From Alphaproteobacteria bacterium UBA2966 (GTDB lineage: Bacteria > Pseudomonadota > Alphaproteobacteria > UBA2966): 43,948 nucleotides of DNA. Both the position numbers and the translations under genes were made by a program. Location of the stretch: positions 1 to 43,948 of the forward strand of contig DEBC01000050.1 of NCBI GenBank assembly GCA_002348365.1. The letters run 5' to 3'. Below the pieces are notes generated by a model. It was not told the DNA's origin and searched no databases. It was given only the letters and a program-made list of their open reading frames with translations. The stretch's first letter is position 1. Every line of letters begins with the position of its first letter. Shown here one piece after another: positions 1-7,111 of this stretch.

Positions 1-155
1 GAAAGCGGATCGATCTGCTTCCGCCATGACCACCAGAATTCCGGAAATCCGTGCATGAGGAGGACGAGGGGGCCCTGGCCTTTTTCGACCCAGTGGAGTT
101 CGACACCATTTACGCGTGTTTTGTGGTGCGACACGCCTTCATGGGTAACAGTCAT
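1..155 (-). CDS. Alpha/beta hydrolase, N-terminal fragment (cut by window edge)
   Basis: The first 51 codons of a minus-strand gene that runs out of the window; it is too short to have a line of its own among longer ORFs. The reading starts at the ATG at 155 (MTVTHEGVSHHK) and reaches HGFPEFWWSWRKQI. The HGFPE segment is the oxyanion-hole motif of epoxide-hydrolase-like and haloalkane-dehalogenase-like alpha/beta hydrolases, where the backbone after His-Gly stabilises the oxyanion or lines the cap cavity. The nucleophile, acid and histidine lie outside the window, so the substrate cannot be inferred. It begins 20 bases after the stop of the 2OG-type oxygenase gene on the same strand, so the two are probably co-transcribed. 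Confidence 0.85.
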   Translation of the reverse strand, partial: MTVTHEGVSHHKTRVNGVELHWVEKGQGPLVLLMHGFPEFWWSWRKQIDPL

Positions 156-175
156 GCCAGGAAGCCCGGATAGTG

Positions 176-1273
176 TTAGTGATATTCGACGGGTGGTGCG
201 TGGTAGTAGGCGTCCACGATGGCCCGTGCCATTGTTACATTGTCAGGATTTCGGTTCCTGAGGAGTCCGCGCTCGAGGAGGTCGTCTGTCAGTCGCTCAA
301 GGATGAACTCCATGCTCAGATCATCGGAGTGTTCGACCCACGCCTTCCGCTCGGCGTCATCTCGGAAGCAGTAGCCTTTCCAGGAAACACTGAAGCGCAC
401 GTCTTCCCAGGCGTATGTTTCGACGACGGCGCCGTCGGGATTGATCACGCGCCACATGCGATCTTCGCCGAACTGAAGAACCTGACCGCGCACGAGCGGC
501 GCCGGCCGCCCGTCCGGCCTGTACACCGGTCTGACCTCATGAAAGAAGCTGTCCGTATCCATGAGCAGGGCGGTGTTGGCACGCTTTGGCGCGGCCACGG
601 ATGCCTCTGTCGCGCCGTCCGGATAACACCGGAATTCCCCGCCCTCGCAAACGTTGAAAAAGTTAACGGCGGTGGCGATTCGCAGGCGCCACTCGTCAAA
701 AAGGCGGGAATGGTGCATGCAGATCAGTAGCCATTGCGGCGTGGTGCTGCGGCTAATGCCTCGGTATTCGGTGATGTCGGTGTGCGGGCCGAGCCATTGT
801 CCGGCAACATAAAGATTTGCGAGGGCCGCGACCGGAACGACCACGGGTCGATCGAGCAGTTCGCGAGCGCCGGAAATGAACGCCTCGTGATATAGAAGCG
901 GGTCCGCTTCGGGATACTTGGACTCCTCAGGCTCGACGAAACCCAGGTCGGCGTAGGTCTCTCGGAACTGACATGTGAAAGCGCGATCAAAGTCGAGCCA
1001 GTCCTCATGCGTCGGATCGTAAGGTTGGTCGTTTTCGTGACCCCGTTGCCGGGCCAGGTCGTAGAAACACTCGAATCGTTCAGGCAGCCCGGCGCCAATC
1101 TCCGTTGACGACATCTCGGCACTTGCCATGCGATAGGTTCCGACCCGCTCGCAAAGGTCGATGATGCCGCGGAGTTCTTCCTCCCCGAGAACGGGATCAA
1201 CAAGATGATAGGTACCGTTCCGCGTTACTGATTCGTTCGGAGCAGCGTGGCCCGCGTCCGCCTGCGTCCACAA
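176..1273 (-). CDS. 2OG-Fe(II) oxygenase-like protein
   Basis: Predicted 365-residue enzyme resembling prolyl-4-hydroxylase-type 2-oxoglutarate/Fe(II) dioxygenases. Visible ligands are H164-x-D166 in LGPHTDITEY, the distal H245 in FFHEVRPV, and a candidate 2OG-binding Arg at R256. A GGEFRCYPDG stretch before the distal His is the usual strand and turn of this fold. The long upstream open frame overlaps the neighbouring 112-codon gene and looks spurious; I place the start at the TTG at 1273, 9 bases after a GGAGG that straddles the stop of the upstream gene, which implies translational coupling. The alternative is an internal ATG near codon 49, which would remove conserved-looking sequence. 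Substrate unknown; neighbours are a hydrolase downstream and an unknown small protein upstream. Confidence 0.75.
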   Translation of the reverse strand: MWTQADAGHAAPNESVTRNGTYHLVDPVLGEEELRGIIDLCERVGTYRMASAEMSSTEIGAGLPERFECFYDLARQRGHENDQPYDPTHEDWLDFDRAFTCQFRETYADLGFVEPEESKYPEADPLLYHEAFISGARELLDRPVVVPVAALANLYVAGQWLGPHTDITEYRGISRSTTPQWLLICMHHSRLFDEWRLRIATAVNFFNVCEGGEFRCYPDGATEASVAAPKRANTALLMDTDSFFHEVRPVYRPDGRPAPLVRGQVLQFGEDRMWRVINPDGAVVETYAWEDVRFSVSWKGYCFRDDAERKAWVEHSDDLSMEFILERLTDDLLERGLLRNRNPDNVTMARAIVDAYYHAPPVEYH

Positions 1274-1278
1274 GTGGC

Positions 1279-1617
1279 CTATCCTCCTTCTCCACCGAGG
1301 TCGGGCATCCAGGGAAAGTCCGACTCGCGATGCTGATACATCAGGTCCTCCGCAAGAAGCTTGATCCTTGATGATACCCGTTTCATCGCATCTTGGGAAA
1401 ATTTGGCCTCGTTGGGCAGCAGGCCGGGTTTCTCTGATGCCGAGGCCAACATCCGGATGGCCGCTAGCATGGTTGCGCCCGCTTCGACCCGCTCGTTGTG
1501 CTTTGGGCGCAGCGTAAAACAAAACCACCTGGCCATCAGTGCCAGTTCAGGTCTGCCCGTTGTGTCCACTTGTTCGAAGAGGCGTTCAAATTCGGCTATC
1601 AAATCTGAGTTGGTCAT
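1279..1617 (-). CDS. Conserved-looking small protein of unknown function
   Basis: Predicted 112-residue soluble protein that I do not recognise. It begins MTNSDLIAEF at 1617, preceded by ACGAGGACACC, a fair ribosome binding site; an upstream ATG at 1650 has no such site. The sequence is mainly helical in character (for example ELALMARWFCF and GATMLAAIRMLA), with no signal peptide, no membrane segment and no metal-binding cluster, and it ends in a glycine-rich tail. Its stop codon lies inside the GGAGG that serves the next gene, the 2OG-type oxygenase, so the two proteins are probably made in a fixed ratio. A partner or accessory role for the oxygenase is an inference from this coupling only. 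Confidence 0.7.
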   Translation of the reverse strand: MTNSDLIAEFERLFEQVDTTGRPELALMARWFCFTLRPKHNERVEAGATMLAAIRMLASASEKPGLLPNEAKFSQDAMKRVSSRIKLLAEDLMYQHRESDFPWMPDLGGEGG

Positions 1618-1743
1618 GGTGTCCTCGTGCTTTGTCGCCACCATTCCCAAAGTGTAGCATCACGCCGCGCTGGCGGTAGCGAAGCAACTGATCCTCGGAA
1701 TTGATGCTCTGCAGGCGTGAAGGAATCGAATGAAGGACCAGCT

Positions 1744-2724
1744 ATGGCAGCGCCAGCGGCAAATTTGAATGGCGAGAGCCGGGGCGTGCCCGTAACGGCC
1801 GTCGTCGGCATCGCGATCATTGCAGCCTCGGAGGGATTTCTCGCACTCGACGTCATGTATCGAGGGGGCGGGATCGTGCCGTTCGAGCCCATCGCATCCC
1901 CGGATGGAGTCCTGCCGACGATCGCTCGGGCCGTCGCACAATTCCTGACACCGCTGTGCTGGACTGGGTTGCTTTTTCTGCTGGATGGTTTGCTCCACCG
2001 GGATGTGAGAGGTGGGGGGTCGCCAATCCGTTCGACGGCATGGCGGTTTGCCGCCATCTACCTTCTCAGCATTCCAGTCTGGTTCGTCTTTGACTGGGTA
2101 AATTTCTGGTACATTGACGCGTGGCGCTATCACGGCCTTCCGGAGAACTTCTTTATCCGGCACGCGGGTTACTTTCTCGCTTTTGGCGCGATCTGCCCGG
2201 GAATGTTTTTGATTGCGGACATTGCGCAGCGTAGAGGCCTAGCGAGTTTGCGGGGACCGATCCTCAATCCGAGCCCTGCCACATGCGTGCTGATGGTGGT
2301 GATGGGTGGCGCCATGGCGGTCTATCCGTTTCTGGTGCGCGACCCCATCGGTAGCCTCACACTATGGCTGGGCTGGTTCTTTCTGCTTGATCCGATAAAC
2401 GAGCGGATGGGTGCCCCGAGCATTCTCGGCGACTGGAGACAAGGGCGATGGGGGCGCACGGTATCGCTCATGATCGGTGGTGCTGTTTGCGGCCTGTTGT
2501 GGGAATTCTGGAACTACTGGGCCGTGGCCAAATGGACCTACAACCTTCCCTTTCTTGGCCCGCTTGAACACATCGCGTACTTCGAGATGCCCGCGGTCGG
2601 CTTTCTGGGTTTTCTGCCCTTTGCCCTAGAATGCTGGGTGATGGTGCAATCGATACTATGGCTCGCCCGCCGGTTGGGGCTGCATCGCATCGAACCCTTG
2701 CCGACAGAGGATTCAGTGACGTAA
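1744..2724 (+). CDS. Polytopic membrane protein of unknown function
   Basis: Predicted 326-residue integral membrane protein. I chose the ATG at 1744 because AAGGA lies 7 bases upstream; a GTG at 1717 would add nine polar residues. There are about seven or eight hydrophobic segments, the first at about residues 16-36, and loops rich in Trp and aromatic residues, including VFDWVNFWYIDAW and LLWEFWNYWAVAKW. The repeated D/E-x-x-N/F-W pattern in or near membrane segments is distinctive. No transporter signature, ATPase or sensor domain is visible, so no function is assigned. It is divergent from the 2OG gene set, with a 126-base gap that should hold both promoters. Confidence 0.75.
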   Translation: MAAPAANLNGESRGVPVTAVVGIAIIAASEGFLALDVMYRGGGIVPFEPIASPDGVLPTIARAVAQFLTPLCWTGLLFLLDGLLHRDVRGGGSPIRSTAWRFAAIYLLSIPVWFVFDWVNFWYIDAWRYHGLPENFFIRHAGYFLAFGAICPGMFLIADIAQRRGLASLRGPILNPSPATCVLMVVMGGAMAVYPFLVRDPIGSLTLWLGWFFLLDPINERMGAPSILGDWRQGRWGRTVSLMIGGAVCGLLWEFWNYWAVAKWTYNLPFLGPLEHIAYFEMPAVGFLGFLPFALECWVMVQSILWLARRLGLHRIEPLPTEDSVT

Positions 2725-2790
2725 TCCCCGAGGCCTCCGACCGTGTTATGCTATCGGTGCTGTTGACGACCAACCTGAACGGGACAGGCT

Positions 2791-2937
2791 ATGCGGGCGC
2801 TTATCGGCCGGCTGCTTTGTCTTATCGGTGTTCACGATTATCACGTGATCGACGCCACGTTCGGCTTCGGTCCGGACAACAGCGTGGCACGGGAGGAATG
2901 TCGGCGCTGCGGTCGGATCAACATTCACCGAGCATAA
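2791..2937 (+). CDS. 48-residue micro-ORF with a Cys pair
   Basis: A short open frame from ATG to TAA encodes MRALIGRLLCLIGVHDYHV followed by a segment ending in EECRRCGRINIHRA. The arrangement of a hydrophobic, Cys-containing start (RLLCLIGVHDY) and a C-terminal C-x-x-C-G-R recalls short zinc-ribbon-like proteins of about 45-55 residues that are common as unannotated genes in proteobacteria and phages. That family resemblance is from memory of the pattern only. The ribosome binding site is weak (GGGACAGGCT before the ATG). It lies between the membrane-protein gene and the convergent flavin monooxygenase gene, in otherwise empty DNA. Confidence 0.5.
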   Translation: MRALIGRLLCLIGVHDYHVIDATFGFGPDNSVAREECRRCGRINIHRA

Positions 2938-2953
2938 GGCCGGGCGCAGAACT

Positions 2954-4312
2954 TCACTGTGCGGCATCTTGCGAGAGATTTCCCGATTGCGGCGATGCGG
3001 ACTTGCGCCGCCGGCGCCCTTCACGTGCGTCTCGGCGCAACTCGTCCGCGTAGCGCAGGAAGTCTTCTTCGAGTCGGTGACGCGGCGAATTGTGGAAGGT
3101 GTCCGCGATCCAGTCGTTCTTCGCCGTGATGTCATCTCGCATGATGCTCGGGGTCGGTAGTGCGGCTCGTCCGCTGACATGCTCGGTGAGCCAGCGGCAT
3201 TGTGTCTCGAACGCACGTGGCAGACCCGTGTTGGGCTGGATGAATCCAACGAAGTACAAGCCTGGCCAATCTGGCGGCACCATACGTTTGTATAGGTCGA
3301 TGGCTCCGTCCTCGACTGGCACGATCTCCGGCGAGAGGAACGGCAGCTCGATGTCGTAACCTGTCGCCCCAATCAGCACGTCGAAGGTCTCTTCGGAACC
3401 ATCCACGAAGTGAATGGTTTGGCCGTCGATGCGGTCGATGCCCTGTTTGACCGTGATCCGGTCGTAGGCGATATCGTGGATCACCGACCCACTGCTCGTG
3501 GGGTGGACGGGCTTGGTCACCGGTTTGAACCCGTAGTCACTCATGTTTCCATGAACCATGCGAATAAGGTTGCCCAGAATTTTCTGGCGAAGCCTGGCCG
3601 GAACCCAACGGTGGTTGAGCTTTTCCGAGATGTTCGTCAGAGGCATGCCGAACACCTGCTTGGGTGCAATGACAACGCCGGAACGGGCGACGAGAACCGC
3701 AAGATCGGCCGTAACGCAAACGTCGCTGGCGATGTCGACCGCGCTGTTCCCGACCCCCACAATGCAGATCCGTTTACCCACGAAGGGCTCGGGCTGCTTG
3801 TAGTCGTGAGAGTGCAGGTACTGTCCCCGGAAGTCCCGAAATTCCCCGACATGGCGGGGCAGGTAAAGGTGCCCAGTGGCCACAACCACCGTCTCGAATT
3901 CCTGGGTGTCACCGGCGTTGGTTTTAACCTGCCAACGGGGAGTCGGCCGGTCGGCCTCGAACTGGGGCGTTATCGCGGTGACCTGTTGGTTGAAGCGAAT
4001 GTGCCGACGGATGTCGAACTGGTCCGTGTATCCTTCCAGGTAGGCATGTACCTCCCAGTGATCGGGGAAGGTCTGGATCTCGTCCTTGAACGGATAATCA
4101 CTGAAACGAGTCAGACTTTTCGCAGTGTTGATATGCAGCGTGCGGTATGCGGATGAACGGCCGTTGTCGTTCATGTAGCACCACATTCCCCCGATCTGGC
4201 TGCCCATCTCGTAAACGACGACTTCGAAACCTTCTTGGAGCAGATACTTGGCGGCGCAGAGACCAGCGACACCGGCTCCGATGACGGCGATAGGAGATGA
4301 GGATCTGGTCAC
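2954..4312 (-). CDS. Flavin-containing monooxygenase (class B, FMO/BVMO-like)
   Basis: Predicted 452-residue FAD/NADPH-dependent monooxygenase that inserts oxygen into an N, S or carbonyl-containing small molecule. The FAD dinucleotide motif GAGVAG is at residues 12-17, the FMO fingerprint F-x-G-x-x-x-H-x-x-x-Y is seen as FRGQYLHSHDY, and the NADPH fold is at GVGNSAVDIASD. A late FDVLIGATGYD matches the usual ATG-containing motif. The length fits FMOs. The start is a GTG at 4312; no strong ribosome binding site is visible. It lies 31 bases downstream of the PhyH-like gene on the same strand, so the two are likely co-transcribed and may modify the same compound (inference). The C-terminal 25 residues are Arg/Ser-rich and probably disordered. 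Confidence 0.9.
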   Translation of the reverse strand: MTRSSSPIAVIGAGVAGLCAAKYLLQEGFEVVVYEMGSQIGGMWCYMNDNGRSSAYRTLHINTAKSLTRFSDYPFKDEIQTFPDHWEVHAYLEGYTDQFDIRRHIRFNQQVTAITPQFEADRPTPRWQVKTNAGDTQEFETVVVATGHLYLPRHVGEFRDFRGQYLHSHDYKQPEPFVGKRICIVGVGNSAVDIASDVCVTADLAVLVARSGVVIAPKQVFGMPLTNISEKLNHRWVPARLRQKILGNLIRMVHGNMSDYGFKPVTKPVHPTSSGSVIHDIAYDRITVKQGIDRIDGQTIHFVDGSEETFDVLIGATGYDIELPFLSPEIVPVEDGAIDLYKRMVPPDWPGLYFVGFIQPNTGLPRAFETQCRWLTEHVSGRAALPTPSIMRDDITAKNDWIADTFHNSPRHRLEEDFLRYADELRRDAREGRRRRKSASPQSGNLSQDAAQ

Positions 4313-4343
4313 GGGTTGGTGTATCGACGCATCAGCATCGGGA

Positions 4344-5153
4344 CTAGTGAACGCGTCCGACGTGTGTTGTTACGGTCGAAGACTGCCGACCCACGCTGAA
4401 GTTGTTCCGTCGGCATATATCTTCCCCACGCATCAGGTGGAGTTGCTGACCCGTGAGATCCTCGACATTGGGGCCTTGCGCGTGAATCGCCGCCAGGTCG
4501 CAGTCGAAATGTGACGTTGTGGGCATGAACCGCATGGCGACGAATCGGCTCGGTTGATCGGACGGGTTAGGACGCCATCCGTGGACCGTATACACATTCT
4601 GGATGCATAGCTGTGAAGGCGTGAGGACGACATCCTCTCCATTGCTGTCAGCGACGTCCTGGTCTCGAATCGCGCGGTATTCGCCGAGCTCTTCAGAGGT
4701 TCCGCTCGTGTTCACAAACAGTTCCTGCGTCAAGTGTGATGCCGGCACCATCCGTAGGCACCCGCGATCGGGTGTGGTGCCATCGAGCGCGATCCACACG
4801 GTGCATCCCGACAACGGGCGGATGGGCCAAAATTCTCCGTTTTGTTGCCACGGCGTCGGCTGGTTGACCCGAGGTCCCTTGGTAATCAAGGCGACTTCCC
4901 AAATCAGAAAGTCGGGTCCGATCAGTTGCTCCACGGTGTCCAGGATCTGAGGTTGCCGCGCAATGGAGATCCAGCTGACATCCTGCTCCAGCAGCCCGCC
5001 AATGTAGTTAGGTGAGAGTTCCGGATTACTACTCAAGAACGTACCTAGACGACGTTCAATGAGCTTCATCAGCTTTTGAAGCAATCTGACCGATGGAACG
5101 ACGTAACCGCGCTCACGATAATGCGTGAGTTCGGCTTCCGTGAGCCTGTCCAT
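4344..5153 (-). CDS. PhyH-family protein lacking the HxD iron ligands
   Basis: Predicted 269-residue member of the phytanoyl-CoA dioxygenase (PhyH) family. These 2OG/Fe(II) enzymes bind iron with H-x-D plus a distal His. Here the fold markers are present: IALDGTTPDRGCLRMVPASH for the conserved dimer/strand region, distal H191 in YTVHGW and the 2OG-type Arg R203. But where the family has W-H-x-D the protein reads PWQQNGEFWP, with Q103 for His and N105 for Asp. Each change needs one base. It may be inactive, use metal differently, or have a non-catalytic binding role. The start is the ATG at 5153, with GGAGG 11 bases upstream; a TTG at 5174 would sit within that site. It is followed by the FMO gene. 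Confidence 0.85.
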   Translation of the reverse strand: MDRLTEAELTHYRERGYVVPSVRLLQKLMKLIERRLGTFLSSNPELSPNYIGGLLEQDVSWISIARQPQILDTVEQLIGPDFLIWEVALITKGPRVNQPTPWQQNGEFWPIRPLSGCTVWIALDGTTPDRGCLRMVPASHLTQELFVNTSGTSEELGEYRAIRDQDVADSNGEDVVLTPSQLCIQNVYTVHGWRPNPSDQPSRFVAMRFMPTTSHFDCDLAAIHAQGPNVEDLTGQQLHLMRGEDICRRNNFSVGRQSSTVTTHVGRVH

Positions 5154-5192
5154 GACCCGCGTTTCCTCCTGCAATCTCTGCTGCGCTTCTAT

Positions 5193-5936
5193 TTACGCGA
5201 TCATGGCAGCGACACCAACAACCAATAGCAGACCCAGTGCCGCTCGTCGGTAGATCTCGTCCGTGCTCTTCCCGAAAAGCTTGGCACCAGCCCAAATGCC
5301 GGCCGCGTTGGGGATGAATATTATTACAGACCGGGCCACCGTATCGAACCCGACTGCGTTGTTGGCCACGAGGGCAATGACGGTAAATACCGATACCGTC
5401 GTGGTGACCACCAAGATCCCGCCGCGCATGACCCGGGCGCTTGCCTGAGACGACAAGATGTAGGCTGTGAAAAAGGGCCCGCCCATGCTGGTGCTGCCGC
5501 CAAGAAATCCTCCAACGGCGCCGACAGCCAGTCCCGCCGGTAAACTGCGCTGTGACCGCCAGCGCACGCCGACCATCAATAACAATCCCAACAAAAAGAC
5601 CAGTGCACCCATGGAGCGTTGCATGAGAAGAGGATCGATGGCGACCAGAACGTGTGCACCCGCGATGACCGTGAATGGCGAGGCCGCCAGAATTGGCCAG
5701 ACAAGCTTCCAGTCCATGACTCGGACTGCGGAAGGGATGAGCTGTGCCGTTCCGGCGATGGAGGCGATGCCCGCGATCGCCACGGCTTCAACGGGGCCAA
5801 GGAGAATGGCCAGACTTGGTACCAGGACCAGTCCTACGCCGAATCCGGCGAAACCATGGATGAGGCCTGCCACAACTGCCGCCACGGATGCGATGGCAAG
5901 ATCGGCATCGAAGATGCTGACGAGTTCGGGGATCAC
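5193..5936 (-). CDS. TauE/SafE family (sulfite exporter-type) permease
   Basis: Predicted 247-residue membrane protein of the TauE/SafE (formerly DUF81) family, which exports sulfite, sulfoacetate or other small anions. It shows the family's two-part repeat, each half with a Gly-rich helix: GLIHGFAGFGVGLVLVP near the N terminus and VGAVGGFLGGSTSMGGPFF in the middle, with about seven or eight membrane segments. I start it at the GTG at 5936, which overlaps the LysR stop as GTGA; an open frame extends farther upstream but only inside lysR. The overlap suggests a lysR-tauE operon. The cargo is not readable from sequence; the nearby monooxygenase and PhyH genes make an organosulfur route possible but unproven. 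Confidence 0.85.
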   Translation of the reverse strand: MIPELVSIFDADLAIASVAAVVAGLIHGFAGFGVGLVLVPSLAILLGPVEAVAIAGIASIAGTAQLIPSAVRVMDWKLVWPILAASPFTVIAGAHVLVAIDPLLMQRSMGALVFLLGLLLMVGVRWRSQRSLPAGLAVGAVGGFLGGSTSMGGPFFTAYILSSQASARVMRGGILVVTTTVSVFTVIALVANNAVGFDTVARSVIIFIPNAAGIWAGAKLFGKSTDEIYRRAALGLLLVVGVAAMIA

Positions 5937-6841
5937 GCCGATTGGCTGGCCGAAGCTTCGGTAAGAATCCACTCGCGAAATGCGACGATTAGAGGCTGGG
6001 AAGCAGCCTCTTTCTGGCAAAGCAAGTAGTAGGCGAAGTCCGCCTCGACAGCCAGGTCAAAGGGGCGTACGAGACGGCCCGCGTAAAGATCATCGGTGAC
6101 GAGGACGCTGCTGGCCAGTGCGACGCCATGTCCCTCTACGGCGGCCTGCACCTGGAGCCCCAGCTGATTGAAGCGAGGGCCCCTTGACGCATCGATCTCC
6201 TCAACGCCCGCGACTTTGAGCCAGGCACTCCATTCGGGGAAGTAAAACTCGTCCGATTCAACATGGAGCAGCGTGTGGTGACGGAGGTCCTCAGGATGCT
6301 TCAGGGGTCCGACTTCTTCCAGGAGGCGCGGGCTGCATACCGGGAACGCCTGTTCATCCAAGAGCTTGACGACGTCGAGATCGGGGTAGTTGCCGCGACC
6401 CAGACGCACACAGACGTCGACGCTGTCTCGGAACAGATCGACGGCCCGCATGTTGGCATCGATCCGAACATCGATGTCGGCATGAGTCTGGTAAAACCCG
6501 TGTAATCGAGGCACAAGCCACTTCGATGCAAAGAACGGCAAGACACTGACCGTGATGGTTCCGCCGGGATTGAGGTTTCCCAGCCTGTCAGCGGCCTCGG
6601 AGAGCTTGTCGAAACCTTGCCGCAAGAGCGGCAGCGCGGATTGTCCGGCCTCGGTGAGGGTGACGGCTCGGGTGAGCCTGCGAAAGAGCTGGACGCCGTA
6701 CTGATTCTCCAGCGCCTTGATGTGGTTGCTGATGGCAGCTGGCGTGACAGCCAGCTCCTCAGCCGCTTTGGTAAAGCTGAGGTGCCGGGCTGCCGCTTCG
6801 AAGGCGCGTAACGCCGTTAGAGAAATCTGTTGACGTGACAT
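5933..6841 (-). CDS. LysR-family transcriptional regulator (GcvA-like)
   Basis: Predicted 302-residue LysR-type regulator. The N-terminal winged helix-turn-helix spans about residues 8-66 (LTALRAFEAAARHLSFTKAA, then AISNHIKALE), followed by the linker helix and a periplasmic-binding-protein-like effector domain. The opening and the LFRRLTRAVTLTEAG wing resemble the GcvA subgroup. LysR regulators usually bind T-N11-A sites and repress their own gene while controlling a neighbour. A perfect dyad with T-N11-A spacing lies 12 bases upstream of the start and over the predicted promoter, supporting autoregulation. Likely targets are tauE, with which it overlaps, and perhaps the divergent amidohydrolase gene. 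The effector is unknown. Confidence 0.93.
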   Translation of the reverse strand: MSRQQISLTALRAFEAAARHLSFTKAAEELAVTPAAISNHIKALENQYGVQLFRRLTRAVTLTEAGQSALPLLRQGFDKLSEAADRLGNLNPGGTITVSVLPFFASKWLVPRLHGFYQTHADIDVRIDANMRAVDLFRDSVDVCVRLGRGNYPDLDVVKLLDEQAFPVCSPRLLEEVGPLKHPEDLRHHTLLHVESDEFYFPEWSAWLKVAGVEEIDASRGPRFNQLGLQVQAAVEGHGVALASSVLVTDDLYAGRLVRPFDLAVEADFAYYLLCQKEAASQPLIVAFREWILTEASASQSA

Positions 6842-6852
6842 TGCTGCGATGC

Positions 6853-6867
6853 TTCAGAATTTCTGAA
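6853..6867. promoter_or_regulatory. Candidate LysR operator (perfect 7-1-7 dyad)
   Basis: TTCAGAA, one T, then TTCTGAA form a perfect inverted repeat; the inner 13 bases fit T-N11-A, the LysR-type site. It overlaps the last base of the predicted lysR -10 element and the expected start of transcription, a position suited to autorepression. A smaller dyad, CAAT-TT-ATTG at 6876-6885, lies next to it. Confidence 0.6.
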
Positions 6868-6896
6868 TCATAGTTCAATTTATTGTCGTTTGTCGA
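6867..6896 (-). promoter_or_regulatory. Predicted sigma-70-type promoter of lysR
   Basis: On the minus strand TCGACA (6896-6891) and TATGAT (6872-6867) are separated by 18 bases; each matches the consensus hexamer at five of six positions. The start of lysR follows 25 bases after the -10 element. The call rests on sequence alone. Confidence 0.55.
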
Positions 6897-6935
6897 ATGA
6901 TCGATGCATCCGTAAGATTCATAGTGATGGAGGCG

Positions 6936-6959
6936 GAAAAATAGGCGTGGCTATTTTTC
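6936..6959. repeat. Perfect 9-bp inverted repeat in the lysR-amidohydrolase gap
   Basis: GAAAAATAG, a six-base loop GCGTGG, then CTATTTTTC. The arms are perfectly complementary and AT-rich in a GC-rich genome. As DNA it could be a regulator site; as RNA transcribed rightward it would be a hairpin ending in a run of five U, so it could also act as a terminator or attenuator. It lies about 150 bases before the amidohydrolase start. Confidence 0.5.
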
Positions 6960-6993
6960 GGCATAATTGCCGGTAAGAAATCTTTCCACGAAA

Positions 6994-7039
6994 TATTGAG
7001 TGTACCTTGGACGGGAAACACTTAGTGCGTCCCTCAATA
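6994..7039 (+). promoter_or_regulatory. Structured leader element before the amidohydrolase gene
   Basis: TATTGAG (6994-7000) pairs with CTCAATA (7033-7039), and inside it GGACG (7009-7013) pairs with CGTCC (7028-7032). The two stems stack on the right side with no gap and leave an eight-base bulge on the left and a 14-base loop. It lies 73 bases before the start codon at 7112. It may be a leader RNA structure or overlapping protein sites; I recognise no known riboswitch. Confidence 0.35.
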
Positions 7040-7111
7040 CTTTGGTGGGACAAGTTCAGGCCGCAAAGACGCGTGTAGTTTCAATTCAATACTAATTCCG
7101 GGGGAGTGACG

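Noticed and set aside
1274..1528. N-terminal 85-codon extension of the 2OG-type oxygenase
   Set aside because: It overlaps the 112-codon gene in another frame, is Arg/Gly-rich without family character, and a better start with GGAGG exists at 1273.
2631..3053. A 140-codon plus-strand frame spanning the end of the membrane protein gene and the FMO end
   Set aside because: It overlaps two better-supported genes and shows no domain; the 48-codon ORF in another frame fits the gap better.
3410..4156. A 248-codon plus-strand frame opposite the flavin monooxygenase
   Set aside because: The sense gene has FAD, NADPH and FMO signatures; the antisense frame has none.
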